DNA of 52,944 nt from Litorilinea aerophila (GTDB lineage: Bacteria; Chloroflexota; Anaerolineae; Caldilineales; Caldilineaceae), in NCBI GenBank assembly GCA_945897075.1, contig CAMDEX010000009.1, positions 1-52,944 of the forward strand, read 5' to 3'. The position numbers and the translations under genes are program-made. The notes under the pieces were generated by a model, which did no database searches, was not told the origin of the DNA, and was given only the letters and a program-made list of their open reading frames with translations. Positions 1 through 8,033 of the stretch are shown here, piece after piece; position 1 is the first letter of the stretch; each line of letters starts with the position of its first letter.

Positions 1-35
1 CCCGGCACTTTCTGCAAGTGCCGGGGACTTTTTTT
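1..35 (+). terminator. Hairpin plus T-run, likely terminator of an upstream gene
   Basis: Ten-base perfect arms CCCGGCACTT (1-10) and AAGTGCCGGG (16-25) enclose a five-base loop, and seven T follow at 29-35. This is the form of a Rho-independent terminator for a plus-strand gene lying left of the window. It faces the end of elp3, which converges on it. Because the window is rich in hairpin repeats, it may also be a dispersed palindrome that happens to precede T residues. Confidence 0.5.
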
Positions 36-47
36 AGGGCAGCGTCC

Positions 48-1928
48 TTACGTTTTTCCCATCATATAGAGTTCGCCCTGGGCAAAACCGCGCCGGGCGT
101 AATAGTCGCGTGTGCCGGTGGCAGCGATGACGCTGATGCGCTCGAAACCTGCAGCGCGGCTGATGCGCCGGGCCTCTGCCAGCAGGCGACCACCCAACCC
201 CACATGCTGGGCTGCGCCGCTCTCTTCCTGACCAATTGCCAATGCGGGACCATAGACGTGAACCTCCCGGATCATCGCACTACCCCGGATTTCGTCCAGA
301 AAAGCCCGGCTGCCCACATCGGGGCTTTTGGGCAGGCTTAAGCGTAGGAACGCGGCGATTGGGGATTGGGGATTGGGGATTGGGGATTGGGGAGTGGGGA
401 GTGGGGATTGGGGAGTGGGGAGTGGGGAGTGGGGACTGGAGATTGGGGACTGGGCAGCCATATCTCCCTCCGCTCCCCGCTCCCCGCTCCCCGCTCTCCG
501 CTCCCCGCTCCCCGATCCCCGATCCCCGATCTCCGCTCCCTGCTCCCCGCTCCCCGCTCCCACCACAAAATGCAGAAAATGCTCTGTCGTCAGGTCGGTT
601 TCGTATACGAAATCCTGCAAGCGCAACGCTTCCTCGCGCACTTCCCGGCGGCGCACTTCGCGGCAACGGATGCAGCCGCAACGCTCGCCCCGTCGCTCTA
701 ATTCGGCGTACACAATCTCGCGCAGGTTGCTGGCCGTGACCCCGGCCCGGATGTGATGGGCGGGAATGTCCCGGAAGAGGCGGTTGACCCGTGTGTAGGG
801 CGGGATCGTCGGTTTGATATCGGCCAACAGTTTGACCAGTTCGGCTTCGCTGTAGGGGTGATACTTCCCCGCCTGCCACAGATTGTAGAGTTCTGTGTCG
901 GCGATCAGCGAGCAGGGATAAATTTTTAGTTCGTCGGGGCGGATGGCCGGGTCGCTGAAGAAGCGGGCGAAGTCGGACTGGTCACTCTCTGGCGTCGCGC
1001 CGTGCAGGTTGGGCATCCAGTGCAGATGCAGTTTGAAGCCAGCCGTGCGCAGCAGCCCCAGCGCCTGGCGCACCGCCTGCACGTCGTGCCCCCGGTTGTT
1101 GAGGGCCAAAATGTCGTCGTCCAGACTCTGCACGCCGATCTGCACTTTCGTCACGCCCAGACGGCGCAGATGGCGGATTTCGTCGGGTGTCACCCAGTCG
1201 GGCCGGGTTTCGATGACCAGCCCCACATTGCGATGGGCGGCGGTAATGTTGTGTTGCTGGGCCGCTTCCAAAGAGGGCGCATCGGTATAGCTGGGATCGC
1301 CCACCGCGTTCATCGCATCGAAACAGCGGCGCACAAACCATTCCCGGTAGTCCCGACTGTACGCGCTCCACGTGCCGCCCAGGATGAGCAGTTCGACTTT
1401 GCTGGCGTCGTGGCCGATATTCTCGAAGGATTGGATGCGCCCGAACGTCTGGCGGAAGGGATCGAAGCCGTCCCGCTCGGCGCGCATAGCCCCCGGCTCG
1501 TCGTAGATGTAACTTTTGGGCATACGCCAGTCATCCGGGCAGAAGATACAGTGGGCCGGGCAGCCCGCGGGCGCGGTGAGAACCGTCACCGGGGCCACAC
1601 CGCTGGCCGTGCGCATGGGTTTCATGCGGATGCGCTCCATCACCGTCGGGTCGGGTTCCAAATCGCCCTCCTCGATCAGATGGCGGTAACCGGCCACCAA
1701 ATTCGCTTTGGAGAAGAAACCTTTGCCCTCTTTGGGATAGCGCGCTAAAATAGAGTGCAGCGAGCGCTCGGGATGCCATCCGTCGGCGGGGATGCGGGGA
1801 ATCTCCTGGAAGACGGCGTGGAGTGCCACGGCGTGGCGGGCCGGATCAAAACGGCTGCGCTTCTGCCAGGCTTCAGCAATTTCGTGGACTTCGGCGGGCA
1901 CATCTTCGGGCGCAAGAATGCGTTTCAT
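48..1928 (-). CDS. elp3: Elp3: radical SAM / GNAT tRNA U34 carboxymethyl-forming enzyme
   Basis: This is the single-polypeptide bacterial form of Elongator subunit Elp3, which uses acetyl-CoA and S-adenosylmethionine to make cm5U at wobble U34 of tRNA. In the 626-residue product Cys123, Cys127 and Cys130 (CPAHCIFC) are the cluster-binding triad. A CGCIRC segment near residue 420 fits the zinc-binding linker, and the C-terminus is an acetyltransferase domain ending in YYARRGF. The start chosen at 1928 gives the family N-terminus MKRILAPED; a longer frame to 2033 would run into the divergent gene. Residues about 456-524, between the radical SAM and GNAT parts, are encoded by a heptanucleotide repeat tract and are low in complexity (GSGER, PNPQSP). 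The flanking sequence resumes family-like on both sides, so the enzyme is probably intact with a repeat-encoded loop. Confidence 0.93.
   Translation of the reverse strand: MKRILAPEDVPAEVHEIAEAWQKRSRFDPARHAVALHAVFQEIPRIPADGWHPERSLHSILARYPKEGKGFFSKANLVAGYRHLIEEGDLEPDPTVMERIRMKPMRTASGVAPVTVLTAPAGCPAHCIFCPDDWRMPKSYIYDEPGAMRAERDGFDPFRQTFGRIQSFENIGHDASKVELLILGGTWSAYSRDYREWFVRRCFDAMNAVGDPSYTDAPSLEAAQQHNITAAHRNVGLVIETRPDWVTPDEIRHLRRLGVTKVQIGVQSLDDDILALNNRGHDVQAVRQALGLLRTAGFKLHLHWMPNLHGATPESDQSDFARFFSDPAIRPDELKIYPCSLIADTELYNLWQAGKYHPYSEAELVKLLADIKPTIPPYTRVNRLFRDIPAHHIRAGVTASNLREIVYAELERRGERCGCIRCREVRRREVREEALRLQDFVYETDLTTEHFLHFVVGAGSGEQGAEIGDRGSGSGERRAGSGERGAEGDMAAQSPISSPHSPLPTPQSPLPTPQSPIPNPQSPIAAFLRLSLPKSPDVGSRAFLDEIRGSAMIREVHVYGPALAIGQEESGAAQHVGLGGRLLAEARRISRAAGFERISVIAATGTRDYYARRGFAQGELYMMGKT
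358..562. repeat. Heptanucleotide repeat tract inside elp3, two opposed arms
   Basis: The left arm (about 358-449) is tandem GGGGATT, GGGGAGT and GGGGACT units. The right arm (about 470-560) is CCCCGCT and CCCCGAT units, so the two arms can pair as a long imperfect hairpin. The unit length of seven is not a multiple of three, yet the elp3 frame stays open. Other frames on both strands are also open across the tract because the units contain no stop codon in any phase on either strand. The G-rich arm also has the runs of four G needed for quadruplex formation. The family resembles the CCCCAAT/CCCCAGT short tandem repeats of filamentous cyanobacteria. Confidence 0.9.
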
Positions 1929-1946
1929 AACAGTCAAGAATCTCGT

Positions 1947-2753
1947 ATGCGTGAATCGGTCCGCCGTCGGCTGCTCGAACTGAATCGGGACTTTTACGCC
2001 CAGGTGGCAGAACCTTTCGACGCCACCCGACAACAGGCGACGCCGGGGCTGACTGCTATTTTACCCTACTTTGCGGGTGGAGAGAAAGAGTTGCCAGGTT
2101 TCGAAGATAGACGCTCATCGCTTTCCCGCAGGGCGGACTGGCAGTCCGCCCTACGGCTCACTGTCCTGGACGTGGGCTGCGGCAACGGGCGTTTTGCCCG
2201 CCTGTTGGATGCGCAGGGGATTGTCTGTGACTATACCGGCGTGGACAACAGCGCCGATCTGCTGCGTCTGGCCAAGGCCGCTACGTCTGATCTGACATCT
2301 GTGCGCTGTCGCTTTGTCCAGGCTGATCTCTCCGACCCGGCGTGGGCCGACGGGCTGGGCGATGCGCGTTGGGATCGGCTGTTGTGTACGGCAACTCTCC
2401 AGCACCTGCCCGGCTACGATCTGCGTCTGGCGACAGTGCAGACCTTTGCCCGCCTCTGCACCGGGCCGATCGTTCTGTCGTTTTGGCAATTTCTCAGCAG
2501 CGAGCGTTTTCGTTCCCGGCTCATTGACTGGTCAACAGTAGGGCTGGACGAAGCGGATGTGGAAGCCGGCGACGCGCTGCTGCCCTGGAAGCAGGGCGTG
2601 GCTGCCACCCGCTACGTCCATCAGGTAGACGAGGCCGAGCTACAGCGGCTGGCCGCGGACGCGGGCCTTGCCCTTCTCCACACCTTGCGCGCCGACGGCA
2701 AGGAGGGTGATCTCAATCTTTACGCCATCCTGCGCACTGGGCCTGAAAGGTAG
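1947..2753 (+). CDS. Class I SAM methyltransferase, Trm9/ALKBH8-like
   Basis: This 268-residue methyltransferase carries motif I LDVGCGNGRF near residue 74. The N-terminal LNRDFYAQVAEPFDATR and the C-terminal GDALLPWKQ ... RYVHQVDEAEL ... EGDLNLYAIL follow the pattern I recall for Trm9/ALKBH8 enzymes, which methylate cm5U34 to mcm5U34. Its start codon lies 18 bases from that of elp3 on the other strand, and Elp3 makes the cm5U substrate; that partnership is the main reason for the call. Residues 61-70 (RADWQSAL region) are encoded by an inserted 27-bp palindrome just before motif I. The start at 1947 avoids overlapping elp3. A generic small-molecule methyltransferase remains possible. Confidence 0.75.
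   Translation: MRESVRRRLLELNRDFYAQVAEPFDATRQQATPGLTAILPYFAGGEKELPGFEDRRSSLSRRADWQSALRLTVLDVGCGNGRFARLLDAQGIVCDYTGVDNSADLLRLAKAATSDLTSVRCRFVQADLSDPAWADGLGDARWDRLLCTATLQHLPGYDLRLATVQTFARLCTGPIVLSFWQFLSSERFRSRLIDWSTVGLDEADVEAGDALLPWKQGVAATRYVHQVDEAELQRLAADAGLALLHTLRADGKEGDLNLYAILRTGPER
2128..2154. repeat. 27-bp palindrome inserted in frame in the Trm9-like gene
   Basis: Arms of 12 bases (GCAGGGCGGACT and AGTCCGCCCTAC, one mismatch) surround the loop GGC. It is the same 12-3-12 design as the units after galK and the copy inside the glycosyltransferase at 20423. The 27 bases equal nine codons, so the frame is preserved and the insert is translated as a segment containing ADWQSAL. Confidence 0.9.
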
Positions 2754-2910
2754 AACACGGATTACAGAATTCACGGATTAACACTCTGGAAAATTTCCCC
2801 CAATTCAACCAAATTGCGACAATCAACAATCAATTGTCCCCATTTATTCAAATATGTGACCGCAGGACTGTTCTCTCCCACCCACTTTCCACCACACCCG
2901 GCAAAGACCC

Positions 2911-4092
2911 ATGCAACCCCACGACAAACGCACGGAAGAAATCTGCTCCGAATTTGCCAAAGTTTTTGACGGCAAACCCACCCACGTCGCCATCGCGCCC
3001 GGTCGGGTCAATCTGATCGGCGAACACACGGACTACAACGACGGCTTTGTGCTGCCTGTGGCGCTGGACAAGGATGTACGCGTCGTCTTTCGCCCGCGCA
3101 CCGACCGGCGTGTGCGTCTCTACGCGGTCGAGTTTGACTCCTGGGCCGACTTCGATCTGGACAGTCTTGCCTTCAACAATGATGTCTTCTGGGCCAACTA
3201 CACGATGGGCGTGGCCTGGGCGCTGGAAGAGGCGGGCGTGCGTCTGGCCGGGCTGGAAGGGGTGGTGAGCGGCAACGTCCCGCGGGGCAGCGGTCTGAGT
3301 AGCTCTGCCGCGCTGGAGATTTCCAACGCGCTGGCCCTGCTCAGCGCGGCGGGTGCGCCGGATGCGCTGACCGGAACAGAGATTGCCAAAGCGGCCCAGC
3401 ACGCCGAAAACGTCTTTGTGGGCGTCAACTGCGGCATTATGGACCAGTTCATCAGCACGCTGGGGGAAGAGGGACAGGCACTGCTCATTGATTGCCGTTC
3501 GCTGGACTATCAGCGGGTACCCTTCCCGGATGGCGCGTCGCTGGTCATCGGCAACACAAAGGCCAGCCGTTCGCTTGCCAACAGCGCCTATAACGAGCGC
3601 CGCGCCCAGTGCGAGGAGGGGGTGGCCCGTTTACAATCAGTGCTGCCCGCGATTACCGCGCTGCGCGACGTGACCAGCGCCCAGTTGGAGGAACACAGCG
3701 GGCTGCTCTCGCCGGTGGTCTACCGGCGCTGTCGTCACGTCGTGGGCGAAAACGAACGGGTGATGGCGACCGTCGCAGCATTGGCCGCGGGTGATCTGGA
3801 CGAGGTGGGGCGGTTGATGAACACCAGCCACGAGAGTCTGCGTGACGATTACGCGGTGAGCAGCGACGCGCTGGACGCTATGGTGGATGCCATGCGTAGC
3901 GTACCCGGTTGCCTGGGCGCGCGGTTGACCGGTGCGGGCTTTGGCGGCTGCGCGGTGGCTCTGGTGAGCAAAGGCCACGAACGGGCCGTGCGCGATGCCA
4001 TCTTTGAGCGTTACTCCAAAGCGATGAACATCTGGCCGGATGTCTATACGTCGCCGGCCAGCGCGGGGGCGCGGGTCATGCCAATTGACTGA
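2911..4092 (+). CDS. galK: Galactokinase
   Basis: GHMP-family kinase that phosphorylates galactose at C1 with ATP in the Leloir pathway. The product is 393 residues, close to the usual 380-390. The substrate-binding signature [15 protein letters not shown] is near residue 31, the phosphate loop [14 protein letters not shown] near 125, and the C-terminal [11 protein letters not shown] motif near 345. No galT or galE gene lies next to it. The stop codon at 4090-4092 falls inside the first unit of a tandem palindromic repeat, so the last residues of the protein are set by the repeat. The 157 bases upstream contain only loose ACGGATT-type repeats. Confidence 0.95.
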   Translation: MQPHDKRTEEICSEFAKVFDGKPTHVAIAPGRVNLIGEHTDYNDGFVLPVALDKDVRVVFRPRTDRRVRLYAVEFDSWADFDLDSLAFNNDVFWANYTMGVAWALEEAGVRLAGLEGVVSGNVPRGSGLSSSAALEISNALALLSAAGAPDALTGTEIAKAAQHAENVFVGVNCGIMDQFISTLGEEGQALLIDCRSLDYQRVPFPDGASLVIGNTKASRSLANSAYNERRAQCEEGVARLQSVLPAITALRDVTSAQLEEHSGLLSPVVYRRCRHVVGENERVMATVAALAAGDLDEVGRLMNTSHESLRDDYAVSSDALDAMVDAMRSVPGCLGARLTGAGFGGCAVALVSKGHERAVRDAIFERYSKAMNIWPDVYTSPASAGARVMPID

Positions 4093-4250
4093 TTTGCGTA
4101 GGTCGGACTGGCAGTCCGACCTACAGCGACTGATTTGCGTGGGTCGGACTGGCAGTCCGACTTACAACGACTGATTTGCGTGGGTCGGACTGACAGTCCG
4201 ACCTACAACGACTGATTTGCGTAGGTCGGACTGGCAGTCCGACCTACAGC
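4087..4250. repeat. Four tandem 41-bp units, each with a 27-bp palindrome
   Basis: Units start at 4087, 4128, 4169 and 4210. Each has the lead GACTGATTTGCG followed by a 12-3-12 palindrome whose arms read GTAGGTCGGACT and AGTCCGACCTAC with a few substitutions. The lead sequence includes the end of galK, which suggests the array grew by duplicating gene-end sequence together with the palindrome. It may form serial hairpins at the galK mRNA 3' end. It is not a CRISPR array because the intervening bases are also identical. Confidence 0.93.
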
Positions 4251-4282
4251 ATTGCACGATTTTGGACGACTATATCTCTCTT

Positions 4283-4313
4283 TTGCCACAAACAGCGCAA
4301 AATCGGCTAGAAT
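4283..4313 (+). promoter_or_regulatory. Possible promoter for the BtrH-like gene
   Basis: TTGCCA at 4283-4288 and TAGAAT at 4308-4313 resemble -35 and -10 boxes. The spacing of 19 bases is longer than ideal. The AAAGGAGAG ribosome site and the ATG at 4356 follow. This is a weak call from pattern alone. Confidence 0.35.
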
Positions 4314-4355
4314 AGGGCCATCAACCCAATTTTGACCAGCGCAAAGGAGAGACCC

Positions 4356-5561
4356 ATGCCTGTTCTGCCCAATTACCACCAGTTCGACGGCTGCCACTGG
4401 GAGACCGGGACTGTCCGCAATTACTTCGACTACCGGGGCGTCAAAGCGCCCCACACGGGCAAGCCCTATTCCGAGGCGCTGCTGCTGGGTGTCAGCGGCG
4501 GCGCGGTGATGGGCTATTTTGTCTTCGCCTATGAGGGCGTCGATCCCCAGGCCCGCATCCTCACCCGCAACACCTTCGATCCCTTCGAGACGATGCTGCA
4601 ACGGTTGGGCGTGGTGCAGGAGCTGCGCCACACCGCCAACCCGGCCAAAGCTGTCCAGAATCTGCTGGATGCGCTGGAAGATGGTACGCCCGCGCTGGTC
4701 TGGGTGGATATGCTTGGCTTGCCCTACGAACACCAGAACCAAGCAGAAGGCGTCTGGCTTATGTTCCCTGTGCTGGTCTATGGCTACGACGCAGCCGCCG
4801 ACCGGGTGTATATTGCCGACCGGGCACGCGTGCCCCTCTCGACGACAACCGGCCAACTGGCCGATCTGCGGGCGCGGGTGAAGAACGTCAAAAATCGGGT
4901 ACTGACGCTGGACATCCCCGACCCGGAGAAGCTGCCCGCGGCTGTGCAGGCGGGCATTTGGGATTGCATTACACTCTACACAGAGAAACCGCCAAAAGGA
5001 GCGCGCCACAACTTCGGGCTGGCGGCCTATCGCAAATGGGCCGAGATGCTGACCTGTCCGAACAAAAAGGGGAGCTGGGCCAAAGAGTTCCCGCCCGGCC
5101 CGAAGCTCTACGCGGGGCTGACCTGGGCCTTTTGGGACATCAACATTTTTGGCAAAGGGGGGCAGGCCGAGCGGGATGTCTATGCCGATTTTCTCGACGA
5201 AGCCGCGCTGATTTTGCGCAAGGCGGGTTTGAGGGATGTGGCCCGCCAGTTCCGGGTCAGCGCGGCGGCCTGGGACGATCTGAGCCGGGCGCTGCTGCCC
5301 GACTGGTCACCGCCCCTGGCCGAAACGCGGGAACTGATGTTGCGCCAGCACAGGCTCTTCCTGGAGGGGGGCACAGCCTCTTTGGACGAACGGCAGGCCA
5401 TCGGCCAACAATTAAAAGTGCTGCGCGGTCAGATGGCTGATGATTTCCCCCTGAGCGAAGCAGAGACCACCCGTTTGCAGGAAGCTATCGCCGAGCAGGT
5501 GCTGCGCATCCACGACATCGAGGCCGCGGCAATAGAAGATTTGAAGGGGGCAATGGGTTAG
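4356..5561 (+). CDS. BtrH N-terminal domain / DUF4872-like protein
   Basis: The 401-residue product starts MPVLPNYHQFDGCHWETG, the pattern I recall for proteins with a BtrH N-terminal domain, a papain-like fold first described in a butirosin acyltransferase. Their role outside antibiotic pathways is unknown. The N-terminal Cys (residue 13) and the conserved block KPYSEALLLGVSGG suit a thiol-hydrolase or acyltransferase fold, but I cannot assign a reaction. The C-terminal third is helical and charged. The start at 4356 is set by AAAGGAGAG about six bases upstream; an earlier in-frame ATG at 4332 lacks such a site. It stands alone after the galK repeat array. Confidence 0.6.
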   Translation: MPVLPNYHQFDGCHWETGTVRNYFDYRGVKAPHTGKPYSEALLLGVSGGAVMGYFVFAYEGVDPQARILTRNTFDPFETMLQRLGVVQELRHTANPAKAVQNLLDALEDGTPALVWVDMLGLPYEHQNQAEGVWLMFPVLVYGYDAAADRVYIADRARVPLSTTTGQLADLRARVKNVKNRVLTLDIPDPEKLPAAVQAGIWDCITLYTEKPPKGARHNFGLAAYRKWAEMLTCPNKKGSWAKEFPPGPKLYAGLTWAFWDINIFGKGGQAERDVYADFLDEAALILRKAGLRDVARQFRVSAAAWDDLSRALLPDWSPPLAETRELMLRQHRLFLEGGTASLDERQAIGQQLKVLRGQMADDFPLSEAETTRLQEAIAEQVLRIHDIEAAAIEDLKGAMG

Positions 5562-5572
5562 TAAGCAGCGCC

Positions 5573-6028
5573 TCAATTGGCTGAAACGGGTGAAGTCTTT
5601 CCCAATTGTTTGATCGAGAAGCGCGCCATCTCCGTGTTCCCTGTGAACGACATGGATAGAAATGCGGCCATACCCGCATCAATATCCTCGAAGTAGAAGA
5701 AAGCAGCCATTATCCCTGTAAATAGACAACTGCCGTGTACAAAGTGTTGATCCGGCAAGTGGATGAACCTCCCGTGTGTGGTCAGGGGGAGATCGGTTTT
5801 GAATATAGCGCGGGCTATGTGGGTCAGGGTTTGTTCGAGAATGGGATGCTCGATGTGATCGCCAAATTTCAGAAATTCAGGGTTCTCCCCAAAGTGTTCA
5901 AAGAAGAAGTTATAGATGGCTGAAAAATCGCTCTCAGTTGCCATCTTCAGCTTGAGCGCCGGCAAACGCCGCACTGCTTGATGGTATTCTAGTCTTTGCT
6001 TACGATTTAGTTTCATCTCAGTGTCCAT
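5573..6028 (-). CDS. Hypothetical protein, 151 residues
   Basis: I do not recognise this family. The product begins MDTEMKLNRKQRLEYHQAVRR and contains several aromatic, acidic stretches (FFFEHFGENPEF; FFYFEDIDAG) with no membrane segment or catalytic motif that I can name. Starts at 6028 or 6016 are both possible. A longer frame to 6139 is rejected because its extra N-terminus is encoded by an inverted repeat. It converges on the BtrH-like gene with an 11-base gap. Confidence 0.6.
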   Translation of the reverse strand: MDTEMKLNRKQRLEYHQAVRRLPALKLKMATESDFSAIYNFFFEHFGENPEFLKFGDHIEHPILEQTLTHIARAIFKTDLPLTTHGRFIHLPDQHFVHGSCLFTGIMAAFFYFEDIDAGMAAFLSMSFTGNTEMARFSIKQLGKTSPVSAN

Positions 6029-6065
6029 GTATAGATGGGTGGATGGGGCACAATCAGCAATGAAG

Positions 6066-6150
6066 ATAGGACGCAGATGAACGCAGAAACAACAGATTGC
6101 GCAGATTTTATCAGCGCCAATCACACCTTTCAGCGTCATCTGCGTCCTAT
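6066..6150. repeat. Inverted repeat with 15-bp arms between two minus-strand genes
   Basis: ATAGGACGCAGATGA at 6066-6080 and its exact reverse complement at 6136-6150 enclose further GCAGATT-type motifs. It belongs to the dispersed ACGCAGAT/ACGCGGAT repeats of this window. It lies just downstream of the enolase-family gene and could form a hairpin at that transcript's end. Confidence 0.85.
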
Positions 6151-6157
6151 GTATACG

Positions 6158-7315
6158 TCAGGCAAACCAGGTCGTGCCGGGGAACTGGTACTGGCGGCCA
6201 ACTTCCTCGTCCAGTTCCACGCCGATACCGGGGCGGTCACTCATCTGAATGAAGCCGTCTTTGATAATGTCGGTCTTCTCCTGGATAATCGTCGTCCAGT
6301 AGTCGCGGTGCAGCCAGTGGAATTCCAGCACCAAGAAATTGGGCACAGTGGCGCAAACGTGGGCCGAGGCCATTGTGCCAATCGGTGACGAGACGTTGTG
6401 TGGCGCAAAGGGAATGTAGTACAACTCAGCCATATTGGCGATCTTCCTGCATTCGGACAGCCCGCCACACTTGGGAATGTCGGGCATAATAATGTCCACG
6501 GCCTGCTGCTCCAGCAGATCGCGGAAGCCGTGGCGCAGGTAGAGATTTTCCCCAGCGCAGATGGGGTTCTTGGAGTGCTGCTTGACTTCGCGCATGGCCT
6601 TGACATTCTCGGCGGGCACAGGCTCTTCCAGCCACATCAAATGATAGGGGGAGAGGTCCTGCACCAGACGGATGGCGCTGGGCACGTCCAACCGGGTATG
6701 TACGTCGGCGGCCACAGCCACATCTTTGCCCGCCGCGCTGGTGACCATTTCCACCAACTGCACCATCCGTTCGTGCTCCCACTGGATGGCCGTGTAGTTG
6801 AAGGCGTCCTTCTCGAAGTGGGCCACTTCGCTGCCTTTGTAGCCGTAGGCGTCAATGTCCACGTCGATCTTCAGGGCGGTGAAGCCCTTTTCCACTACAT
6901 CGTCTACTACTTTTTTTATCTCGTCGAAGTTCATGCCAGGGGCCACCTGGCAGTCGGCGTAGACGCGGATTTTGTCGCGGAATTTGCCGCCCATCAGTTC
7001 ATAGATGGGCACGCCCAGCGCTTTGCCCTTCAGATCCCAGAGCGCGATTTCGATACCGGTGAGTGCGGTGATGAGCGCGCCGCCTGTGCCGCCGTCGAAG
7101 ACGTGCTTGCGGCGCATATCCTCGAAGATGGCGTCAATGGCGAAGGGGTCGCGCCCGATCAGCCGCTCTTCCAGATAGCCGATGATGGCGATGGCCTGCT
7201 TGCCGCCATGCACACATTCGCCCAGACCGGTGACACCGGCATCGGTGGTCACGCGTACCCACAGGTGCATGCCGTGGCCTACGGTGGCGGCGGTTTTGAT
7301 GGATGTGATTTTCAT
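6158..7315 (-). CDS. Enolase-superfamily acid-sugar dehydratase (MR/MLE family)
   Basis: The 385-residue protein has both domains of the mandelate racemase group. Metal ligands fit Asp204, Glu230 and Glu256. The DxH element Asp204-Val-His206 and the His306 of PHNVSSPIG match the D-galactonate dehydratase type, with Asp279 as the likely partner of His306. It should therefore dehydrate a sugar acid to a 2-keto-3-deoxy acid; the exact sugar cannot be read from sequence. An aldehyde dehydrogenase two genes upstream on the same strand suits a non-phosphorylative sugar-acid pathway. The length is usual for the family. Confidence 0.85.
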   Translation of the reverse strand: MKITSIKTAATVGHGMHLWVRVTTDAGVTGLGECVHGGKQAIAIIGYLEERLIGRDPFAIDAIFEDMRRKHVFDGGTGGALITALTGIEIALWDLKGKALGVPIYELMGGKFRDKIRVYADCQVAPGMNFDEIKKVVDDVVEKGFTALKIDVDIDAYGYKGSEVAHFEKDAFNYTAIQWEHERMVQLVEMVTSAAGKDVAVAADVHTRLDVPSAIRLVQDLSPYHLMWLEEPVPAENVKAMREVKQHSKNPICAGENLYLRHGFRDLLEQQAVDIIMPDIPKCGGLSECRKIANMAELYYIPFAPHNVSSPIGTMASAHVCATVPNFLVLEFHWLHRDYWTTIIQEKTDIIKDGFIQMSDRPGIGVELDEEVGRQYQFPGTTWFA

Positions 7316-7380
7316 TTGTGGGGCGTCTCTTTCTGTGAACCCGCGTTGGCGGGCATTTTTGAGAAGTGTTGATCTGTTGG

Positions 7381-7998
7381 TTACGAAGTCCCTTTTAGAA
7401 TCGCCACAAGCGTAGCGAGCAAATCGGGCAGGTCCGCGGGCACGCGGTAGAGGTTGAGGTCCTGGGTCATCTGTTTCTGCTGTCGATCCAGAATGCCAAA
7501 GCGCCAGATGTCGCCCACCGACACCGCGCCGTAGAGGTGACTGGTCTCGCTATCTATCCACTTGTCCAGGGCAATCATCTCGACGGCCAGTTGCGTGAAG
7601 CCGCGCACGAGATCAGCATTTTTGGCCTCCACCACCAGCAAGCCGTGTTCCGCCTCCAGATAATAATCCAACGTGCCTTTGAGCTGATCGTTTACCAGCA
7701 ATGGGTATTCGACCCGCACCCAGGCCTGGGTGTAATGGACGACTTCCAGCAGAACGGGCGCAATCAGAAATTCGCGCCGGGCCGTCTCGCTGTTCAGGCT
7801 GATATGGGGCAGACTCTCATTGATACGTTCCTGCAAGGCTGCTGTGCGCTTCTGACTGACCGGGAAGTGGGGCAAGCGACTCGTCTGCATGCGCAAGGAA
7901 TAGCCGAAATGGGCAAGCACCTCTTTCGCATCCAGATTGAGCGCGAAATAGTCCGAAAAGGTATACGACGCCTTTTCTTCCAGCAGCGAGAAACTCAT
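7381..7998 (-). CDS. PD-(D/E)XK nuclease-fold protein
   Basis: This 205-residue protein has a recognisable nuclease core: LKGTLDYYL supplies Asp111, and LLVVEAKN supplies Glu124 and Lys126. This is the D ... ExK pattern of PD-(D/E)XK enzymes. A Glu at 76 may complete the site. The family resembles uncharacterised proteins common in cyanobacteria and Chloroflexota, often called restriction-endonuclease-like; its target is unknown. It sits between the dehydratase and the aldehyde dehydrogenase without an evident metabolic reason. A purine-rich GGGAGGACAGG precedes the ATG at 7998. Confidence 0.65.
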   Translation of the reverse strand: MSFSLLEEKASYTFSDYFALNLDAKEVLAHFGYSLRMQTSRLPHFPVSQKRTAALQERINESLPHISLNSETARREFLIAPVLLEVVHYTQAWVRVEYPLLVNDQLKGTLDYYLEAEHGLLVVEAKNADLVRGFTQLAVEMIALDKWIDSETSHLYGAVSVGDIWRFGILDRQQKQMTQDLNLYRVPADLPDLLATLVAILKGTS

Positions 7999-8033
7999 CC
8001 TGTCCTCCCGTCCTCCCTTCCTCTTGTCATCTT

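Noticed and set aside
236-879. Several overlapping open frames on both strands over the elp3 heptamer tract
   Set aside because: They arise because the 7-mers lack stop codons; only the elp3 frame joins conserved domains.
4087-4250. Possible CRISPR array
   Set aside because: There are only four units and the sequence between palindromes is identical, so there are no spacers; no cas gene is present.
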